Part shown: positions 56,841 through 64,000 of the stretch, piece after piece | Layout: each line of letters begins with the position of its first letter | How positions within the stretch are numbered: position 1 is the stretch's first letter | Assembly (NCBI GenBank): GCA_025331445.1 | Contig: JAIWNE010000120.1 | Location: 38,163 to 102,162, forward strand | Length of the DNA: 64,000 nucleotides | DNA from: Blakeslea trispora | Taxonomy: Eukaryota > Mucoromycota > Mucoromycetes > Mucorales > Choanephoraceae | Direction of reading: 5' to 3' | Translations under genes and position numbers: made by a program | Notes under the pieces: model-generated | Told to the model about the DNA's origin: nothing | Seen by the model: only the letters and a program-made list of their open reading frames with translations | Databases searched by the model: none

Positions 56841-59243
56841 TTATTCGTGTCCAACAGCTAAATCTTCTGTAGTTTCTGCTTCAAGACGATGAATAAGTTC
56901 AATGATATCTTCAGCTGTGCCCACTGAGCTCAAGAAGGGATGCTTTAACAGTGCTTCAGCTTCAGGCCTCTCTTGAGCATTTTGTGTTGTACAGAGCTTC
57001 AAAAAGTCTTTAAACTTATCTGACCATTGATCAGGCTGTTCAAGTGGAGGAAGGCCATTTGAAGCAATTAAGAATAAAGCCTAATAATTAAGCGAGAAAG
57101 AAATATTAAGTCAGTTGCTCTACTATCATAACAATATATCTATACCTTGAGTGGAGGATGCTCAACATAAGGTGGATTGCCTTGCATCATTTCAATTAGA
57201 GCAACACCCAAGCTCCATATATCTACTTTGGCATTGTAATTAAAGCCTTTGATCACCTCAGGCGCCATCCAGTAAGGAGTGCCTACAATTGAATTTCTTT
57301 CAGGATGTGTCTTTGACAGTTGAGCACAATGACCAAAATCAGCTAAAAAAAAGAGAGAACAAAGAAAATAGCGTCAGTCCCCTCCTCCTCCTTATCGTAC
57401 TTTATATTTAATAATAAAAAAAAAAGCTTACCTAGCTTTACTTCACCACGTGTATTTAATAAAATATTGTCACTTCGGATATCACGATGAATTCGGTTTA
57501 ATCTGTGCATACGACAGAGACCTCTCAAGATATCTCTGGCAATACGTGCAATCTGTTCTTCACGCATACGAGGGCCTTCATCTAATGAGATGATATCGGC
57601 CAATGAGACATCCATGTATTCCATCACAACCCAAATATCTTTTTCATGTCGATAGCAACCAACAAATTCAACTACATTCGGATGGCGACTCATTTTCATT
57701 GTTGTTAATTCATTTCGGATTTTACTCATTTTCTCCTGAGCAGTAGCTGATATCTGTTTGATGGCTACCATACGCTTAGATGTTACATGCTTGGCTGCAA
57801 AGATAGGACCAGATTCACCTTCTGCTATCAAAGTAAGTTCGGTGTAGATTGTTGTGGGATCAGTAGCGTCTATTATGTCATCTAGAAAAAGAGTTGAGTA
57901 CTGTTTCGTTTTCTTTGTGTTTTTCTTTATTACCAACAAATACAGAATCTAAAGCCAGATGATCTTTCACCTCATCTGTCTTTGGTGTAGATATTGAGAC
58001 TGGTTGAGACGCAGTTTCTAGATGAGTGCTGATATTAGTTGGAGTATTGTCATTAGTGTTGTTATTAGTAGTATTAGGAAGGTGGATGGCGGTATTATCA
58101 GTAATAGTTGTAGTAGATGTAGTAGTATTTGTAGTAGAAGAAAATGTAGGCATTGTGATGGTATCATTTTTGGTGGAGGATATAAACGAGAAACTATCAA
58201 AGTCAGGTATAAGTGGCGAAGTGGACAAAGGCGAAAGTATAGGCGGTAGCATGTCGCCTGTATAGTCTTTGCTTAATGAAATGTTAGCAATCCGAGACGA
58301 TCTTTTCGCGCGTGAAGGTGGCGCGTATCCCATAGGCAATTCTTCGTCCTTTGGATTTACGGAATGACTCTCCATAACATCTTCTTTTGCTTTCTCTTCT
58401 TCCTCTTCGTCCTCGGCAATTGATTTCGTAGGCGACGATTGTTGCAATGAACCAGGCATACGTATGTTGTGCATTAGTTTTTCTATAGTAGCAGGATTGT
58501 TTCGAACAACCTCTTCAGGAATACCTGACGCAATCAAGATCTTTTGCCATTTTAAAGGTAGTCCTTTAAAGCCATACTGATCCACTTGAACATGAACATT
58601 GTGTTGAACATTATAAGGTTTTCCTATCATGGTGGGTGCTGTATTTAACGTATTTGGATCACCTAAAAAAATGTCGTTTCGGATTAACTCTATTCCAATT
58701 GCTTTCTTTTTTTAATCCATTAATAAAAAAAAAGCCTTACGTTCTGGTTTAATAGGTGAAGGTACAAGATGAGGAGTAACATAATGTGTATCCATCACAT
58801 CATCACTAGGCAAATTGGATTGCCAAACATCGGGTAAGCCCTAACAGTTTTGGAATAAGATCATTGAAGAAAGGGTTTCTTTTTTTTTCTTTTACCATGT
58901 ATTTGCCACTGCCACGATCATATTCAACATGAATACCGTGTTCAAATCGAGTGGGTTTACCGATATCTAGAATTTTCTCACCAAAATTAGAACGAGTTGC
59001 ACTGCCACTATTACTTGCGTTGCCGCCTGACTTGACGGACATTTTGCTAGATAGTGATGTCTCTGACCGGTTATGCTGCCTGTATAACTTCATACTGGAG
59101 AGTGTTGATGAAGAAGCCATTTTTCTCAAACTTCTTGTAGATGAAGCATGTTGTGGTTGAGACGGTCGTCGAGATGGGCTTGTCTGTACAGTCTGGAGTG
59201 GTACCGTTCCATGACTTGTGGGTGAAGAAACGGTATTACCCAT
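56841..59243 (-). CDS. PAK-family Ser/Thr kinase with two CRIB/PBD motifs
   Basis: p21-activated kinase, an effector of Cdc42/Rac in polarity and hyphal growth. Six exons (59243-58896, 58840-58741, 58662-57934, 57881-57432, 57342-57146, 57080-56841) give 687 residues. The N-terminus MGNTVSS fits the N-myristoylation consensus. A first CRIB motif ([20 protein letters not shown], completed across an intron by GLPDVW) lies at residues 93-122. A second, more divergent one ([20 protein letters not shown], then FKGLPLKW) lies about 40 residues further on. A long acidic, Ser/Thr-rich linker follows. The kinase domain has [41 protein letters not shown] and [11 protein letters not shown]. There is no PH domain, so it is not a canonical Cla4. 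Confidence 0.93.
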
Positions 59244-59544
59244 GAGGTTATAGAACAAGTGTTGTGTGAAAAGAAAAAAAGAAAAAAAAAAAAGGAGGGT
59301 AAAGAAGAAAAAAAATAAACAAGGGAAAAAATTAGGAAAATCAAAAACAGTAAATTCATTGGTTTCTTTTTTTCTTTTTTAGTTATTGCTTAGACTTCAT
59401 TGTTATGTATGTATATTAAGAAAAAAAATGATCCGAATAAGCCGGAAGCATATTTCTTGTTGCTATGGAGTTCTCGGTCATTGGTTGCCAACTAACAGAT
59501 ACTTGTCACTTCTAATACTATTCTTATTACAGTGCTTACGGTCC
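59244..59544. other. Intergenic, upstream of PAK gene
   Basis: Purine-rich on the plus strand (59265-59340), so a CT-rich leader for the minus-strand kinase gene. No gene is supported. Confidence 0.5.
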
Positions 59545-59718
59545 CAAATGGCGGATTTCAAAAATCATTTGGCGGTTTCCAAAAATCCAATTGGCGTAAA
59601 ATAAAAAATCAATAAGCGTAAAAAAATATCCAATCAGCGGTTTTCAAAGTGTCAATGAGCGCATACCGAAATTTCAAATAGCGTATTCTCAAAAACCAAA
59701 TGGCAGACTTCGGCGGAC
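59545..59718. repeat. Eight-copy degenerate 21-22-bp tandem array
   Basis: Copies start at 59545, 59566, 59588, 59610, 59631, 59653, 59675 and 59697, with spacings of 21, 22, 22, 21, 22, 22 and 22. Each begins CAAWTRGCG or a close variant (for example CAAATGGCGG, CAATCAGCGG, CAATGAGCGC) and ends in an A-rich half. The copies differ by several bases, yet the period is kept, about two helical turns. It lies 135 bp upstream of the ATG at 59854. Confidence 0.85.
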
Positions 59719-59730
59719 CTGACATACCTG

Positions 59731-59782
59731 GGGAAAACTCCGGTGTCAGTAACAGTTCTGATTGGCTAAAATTAACCAATCA
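59731..59782 (+). promoter_or_regulatory. Promoter-like elements: shared motif and CCAAT palindrome
   Basis: GGGAAAACTC-N-GG-NN-TCAGTA at 59731-59751 also occurs with the same spacing at 2332-2352. It is followed by perfect arms TGATTGG (59759-59765) and CCAATCA (59776-59782), two inverted CCAAT boxes 10 bp apart. The start codon is at 59854. Confidence 0.4.
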
Positions 59783-59853
59783 TTCTTCTTATTAACACCT
59801 GGTTTTGAAATTTCGACTTCAGATATACTGATTTCTTGTATTGCTGGAAGAGA

Positions 59854-62800
59854 ATGCATTTAAACTTTCTGTTACCAATTATGAAAAACAATCAAAAGCA
59901 CAAGATAACTAAAAGTTCTGCTAGACAGTTTAGCACTGGCAAATTTTCTGCCACCAGAGGTTTTGGCAGTAGTCAGCAAACGATCCAGAATGCTTTCAAT
60001 CGCATTCAAAACAATGTTGACTTGCCATCAGCCTCAGTATCACAAGCCGCGGATTCTTCTGTAGAAGAAGTAGTATGTAGAATGAACCTACTACAGTTTT
60101 GATATTTGAGCTAAAATTATGTGTAATATTTGAACAGGTCATCGAATATTCAGAGAGTGGCGTTATTGGTACTGCTTTGACAACTGATGAGCAAGAGCAT
60201 GAGCAGAACGAACAAGTTGAAGCAGAAGATCTCGAGGAATTTATTTCTGACAGTTTGCCCGAAGAAAGCGCTATTTCGCTTTACTTGGAGAGTATCCAAA
60301 ACAGACTCTCTCGGGAAGATTATCCCTCAGAATATGCAAGAGGTACTTTCTGGATAGAGCCCATGATGCCCTTTTTTATGCTCAAGAAAAACAAGAAAAT
60401 TGAATCCCTTTATCACCCTCGAGTATTTCTATGGATTCCTCATTTGTTGCTTAGCGAAGGGCTTGCTGCAATTCACTGTCCTTGCTGCAAATCAAAAATG
60501 GAGACTAAAGGATTCAACAAACAGCCTCATGCAAGAAGAATTGTTGATATTGATAGGTAAGATGCAGATCGTCATTCTTTATATTTTCTTCTAACATGTT
60601 GTTTTCTAGCTGCTTCTACCTTATGTCAATGAGATATAGGTGTTTATCGTCTGGTTGTGGAAAAACGATCAACGGTCATGATAGTCAAGTTATCAAACAG
60701 TTACCCTATGAGCTTCAGGTTGAACTCCCTGCCATCTTGACACACAGAGGAGGTGTCTCTAAGACTGTTGCTGACTTGTTGAGACCATGCATTCAAAATT
60801 CTGTTGGACCTGAGCGTTTTCAGAAGATTCTTGTTGAATTGCACCATCTTCGTCATGATCGCATAGAGCTTCAGTATCTGCTTTCTGTTTACAGAAAAAG
60901 AAGTGGTACTGCAAGATACTTTCTTAACTCTGAGCCTGATGTTTTTTCTTCTTTTGAGAATCAGATGCAATATGCAGGATTTGTGCCTTCGGGCACATAT
61001 GTTCGTACTTTGGACACTGCTATTGTTCAGACTCTTAGACCAAAGATGGATAAGCAAATGATGCTTTTAGATGGAAAGATCTTGAAAGGAGATCATTCTT
61101 TTAAGTTTCCCAAGCACATGGCAAAAATCAATGAAGCCAGTGTTTTTACTGCACTCTATACAGTAACGAATGGATATGAAGATATAGTGCAACAAATGCT
61201 GGTGCCTTCAAAAGCATTGATTTATCTTCGCTTTTCCTTTGAGAAAATGCGTGAGGGTTATTCCTTGTATGGCCATGAAATGCCAATTGCTTTCTTTACA
61301 GATAATGTAAAAGGTGATAAAATTTTTTTGGAGGGCGTTTTCGAATCTCTAAAACATCAAGTGCAACCCTTACCAGACATTGTTGCATCTCTTGTTGATG
61401 AAGACTCTGATTTTTTGAAGTTGCCTGAAACTGTTGAAGCTGTTTATGTTACTCGTGATTATGAAGCTATCAACAATCATTTTAGACAGCTTCTTGAGGA
61501 TTTGAAGACCGATGAAGATAAGACTGTTGGGTTTGATGCTGAATGGGTACCCTTCTCTGCTGGAGATAAGGTGGATGTTGTCCAAGTAGCCTACAAGAAC
61601 AAGGTATTGGTAATCCACTTGGATCAATTATGGCAGGAATTGCCTCCATATTTCCAAGCATTTCTGAGAGATGCAACTATCAGAAAGGTAGGAAGAACCA
61701 ACCGAGGTTATCACCTTATGTGTCGTGGCGCTCTTGAGCTTGGCTCCTTTTGTTCTGCAAGAAAATACATTCCAAATGGCCAAATGTCTTTGACCGAAAT
61801 TGCGTTCAAAGTTCTTGGAATGAAGATCAAGAAAGATGAGCGGCTTTCTAACTGGAGCATTTCACCTTTGTCCGCCCAACAAATTGAGTATGCTGCCATT
61901 GATGCTTGGGCAAGCATGGCTATATACAGTGCTGTAAGAGGCAAACCTGAGACTGGTACTAGAATAAGTTCTAGAAACTGTCTTCCAGGTGTTTGTGTAG
62001 CTTACAAGCCTAGGCAAGCAAAGAGTATAGTTGCGCTTGGTAAAGTTTGCAGTGATATCACTAATCAAGGTGTAGTCATGGTAAACATATTACGTCTCAA
62101 GCTCCCAGGATTCCTTTTCTCTTTGAACTCAGGTTCAATCACTGGAAACCCAAGGCCTCTCAACTCTTTTGGTGCAGTTCCCTTTGAATTGAGTATACCA
62201 ATGAAGGATTTTGCAACAGTAGCCGAGCAAGATGTAGAATGCATAGATGAATCTAGTAACCATGAGCAAAATCTTACAGCCTCCTTTCAGCAAAGCGTTG
62301 ATGTTCAATCCGCAAGCGATCGGAGTGCTACATATAGTGAGGTTGAGGAAGCTTTTGTAGTTATGTTTGGAGAAGACACGGCGATGGTAGACAAAGAAAG
62401 CTTTTCTGCTGGCTATAAAGCATTTTTAAATGTTAATTTAAGCCCAAACAATAATGATGAAGTCGATATCTCCATAATTCGTACAAGAGTAGTGAAGGAT
62501 ATATTCCATCTAATGGACATGATCAAGCCTTACAAAAAGCACACTCTCCACAAAGAATTTACTCGTAGATTCAGTGACAGTCTTTTTGTCTTGGATGAGG
62601 AAGATAAGAGAGTTGTAGCAGAAGCACTCGAAAGCAATGGATCTTCATGGGAAGTAAAGATGAAGTATGACAGATCCTGGATCATGAAGCGTGTTAGAAG
62701 AAAAGTTCCTGCTCCTGAGCAGTTGTTGCCGCTGTTGAAATCTTTGTTTTTGTCTTTTGGACCGCTGAAGTGCTCGTATGGGCTTACCATCTTGTCTTTG

Positions 62801-62962
62801 CACAACAATTACCAAAAAAAAACTCAGGTACTGAATATACATATTACAATTCATATAGATTCTAACAGACATATTTTAAAGACCAGTTTAGTATTGATTA
62901 GTCTTTTGGTTTTTTTTTTTCTTTTATTGTGTTTACTGCAACATGTTTTTATTTGCTTCTAA
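59854..62962 (+). CDS. DUF6729/DDE-transposase-like protein fused to 3'-5' exonuclease
   Basis: Exons 59854-60072, 60138-60556 and 60610 onward give up to 996 residues. The 3' end is uncertain: an intron may start at 62828. A Ser/Gln-rich N-terminus is followed by a zinc ribbon split over an intron (HCPCCKSKM near residue 186; RCLSSGCGK near 223). The DUF6729-like block is next (LPYELQVELPAILTHRGGVS). Then comes an RNase-H/DDE-like region (GDHSFKFPKHM near 373; FFTDNVKGD near 443), as in KDZ-type transposases. From about residue 510 a DEDDy exonuclease domain shows VGFDAEWVPF (Exo I) and IEYAAIDAW (Exo III, YxxxD). The Exo II Asp is not evident (KVGRTNRGYHLMCRG). It is probably transposon-derived; activity is uncertain. 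Confidence 0.75.
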
Positions 62963-63343
62963 AATATATTTTAACTCAATTCTGTCAACTCAAAAGTCTT
63001 TCTGATTTTTAAAAAAATGGGGGGAGAGGAAAGCAAAAATGTGTTTTTTAAAAAGAAATGGGGTGTATTTAAAAAGTGAGTGTGAAAAGTGGGTGCGCGA
63101 AGTATTACTCTTTAATTATTAAAAAAAGAAAAAAAGGAAATATGTTTCTTTTCTTTTTCTCTATAAAATAGACAGATGCAGAAATCCCTCGGTGGACAGA
63201 TAGTCATACCTTCTCAGATAACTTCAGCCATTCCTATTGTTGATCCTTCTGTAGAAGAAACAACAGAACAACAACCAAAGAAGTTGTTATTAAGCCTGCT
63301 TCGAAAGGTAATAATGATAATAACCGACAACTAGTTTAACAAC
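62963..63343. other. Intergenic, one unexplained open stretch
   Basis: G-rich plus-strand DNA at 63015-63100. A 44-codon stretch at 63176-63307 (MQKSLGGQIVIPSQITSAIP onward) ends in a good donor. It is in phase with the putative donor at 62827, so it could be the last exon of the exonuclease gene, but the intron would be 348 bp, far longer than its neighbours. Confidence 0.35.
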
Positions 63344-64000
63344 ATGGATACAAAACGACTGATATTGCTTGTACAACAAAAAGGCAATGGCAATGCAAAG
63401 AGATTGTGTCGAAACGTTATTATTCATGGCTATTGTAAATATGAAGGCAAAGGCTGTGAGTTCAACCATGATTCGGTAAAAATTACGATAGACTTGAACT
63501 GTATACAGCAAAAGAGAAAAAAAAAAACTTATCTGTCATTAGAATAAACCTACTTCTCCTCAAACAAGCCCAGAAAGGTAAGATACCGACAACAACAGAA
63601 AAAGCGGCTGTTCCCAACATTCACTCAAGTAGAAACAAATTACGTTTCACAACCAATCTTCAAGCAGTTTCTTCTGTCACAGCTGACAGTATTAATGCAC
63701 CTGAATTCGTTCCTCGATTTACAACAGCAGGTAATGGCTTATGTGTTTTTTTTTCTTACTTTGATCTAACATTGGTATTCAGATTCAAGCATAAAAAACA
63801 ACAAAGGTAAAAAAAAAAAAGACACTATAAAAAAATGAATTGTAAAAGTAATCTTTTCTTTACTCTAATATAGACTTGTCAGTCATGTAAGAAATGCATA
63901 GAACAGCTAAAGAATTGATCTTAATGCATCCTCCGTTTAGTACAAATCAACAGCCATCATTTCCTCTGAACAATTACTGACGAGTGGACTTACACAACTA
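63344..64000 (+). CDS. PAN3: PAN3, poly(A)-nuclease regulatory subunit, N-terminus (partial)
   Basis: Regulatory pseudokinase of the PAN2-PAN3 deadenylase; only its N-terminal region is in the window. The ATG at 63344 is preceded by an in-frame stop. Short exons 63344-63475, 63542-63576, 63630-63730 and 63783-63806 join in phase, and a further exon begins at 63874. Exon 1 carries the CCCH zinc finger (LCRNVIIHGYCKYEGKGC followed by EFNH) that binds poly(A) in PAN3. Exon 3 carries a PAM2-type motif (ADSINAPEFVPR) for poly(A)-binding protein. The reading after 63890 could not be resolved: frames stop, so either another intron or a lesion lies there. Family call rests on the CCCH-plus-PAM2 order. 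Confidence 0.65.

Noticed and set aside
59545..59718. CRISPR array
   Set aside because: Units are contiguous degenerate repeats with no unique spacers, in a eukaryotic genome.
63577..63597. 21-bp intron in PAN3 between 63577 and 63597
   Set aside because: Too short to be spliced. The acceptor at 63629 gives a 53-bp intron, keeps phase, and restores the PAM2 frame.

Overview
The window is nuclear DNA of an early-diverging fungus, most likely a Mucorales-type Mucoromycota. The signs are AT-rich, homopolymer-laden intergenic DNA, many short introns (about 50-110 bp) with GTAAG/GTAAA donors, dense packing of ordinary eukaryotic housekeeping genes, and L1-like retrotransposons. The species cannot be named from the sequence alone. 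Exon coordinates below were worked out by hand from splice sites, reading phase and family knowledge.

Layout. 0-13 kb: the first exon of a PAF-acetylhydrolase-like gene, succinyl-CoA ligase alpha, a small coiled-coil protein, an unrecognised low-complexity protein, a tetraspanin-like protein, AIM19, Mediator subunit MED18 and 4-hydroxyphenylpyruvate dioxygenase. 13.8-28.5 kb is a transposon-rich island. It holds an apparently intact L1-type LINE with an 11-bp target-site duplication and poly(A) tail, a decayed protein-kinase gene, a Merlin/IS1595-type transposase gene, and a second, unrelated LINE (minus strand). The second LINE sits inside a tRNA-Val(AAC) gene: its 15-bp target duplication is the first 15 bases of the tRNA, and the tRNA is regenerated intact.

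28.5-49.5 kb: an F-box/LRR-like protein, complex III subunit QCR7, a previously hidden three-exon CYSTM mini-protein, the spliceosomal helicase Aquarius, a TRM9-like tRNA methyltransferase, two small proteins, tRNA-Lys(TTT) in a gene-poor stretch, the HtrA-type protease NMA111, and a Nam8/TIA-1-type RNA-binding protein. 49.7-59.2 kb: a flavin monooxygenase, a TauD/TfdA dioxygenase, a LAT-type amino-acid permease, the cytosolic Fe-S assembly factor CIA2, and a PAK kinase with two CRIB motifs and a predicted myristoylation site. 59.5-64 kb: a very regular array of eight degenerate 21-22-bp repeats lies just upstream of a gene that fuses a DUF6729/DDE-transposase-like region to a DEDDy 3'-5' exonuclease domain. 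The N-terminus of PAN3 follows at the right edge.

No operon-like logic applies. Neighbours are mostly unrelated housekeeping genes, several in convergent pairs with very short gaps (AQR/TRM9 13 bp, CIA2/PAK 93 bp). The most interesting items are the tRNA-targeting LINE and the repeat-array plus transposase-exonuclease locus.
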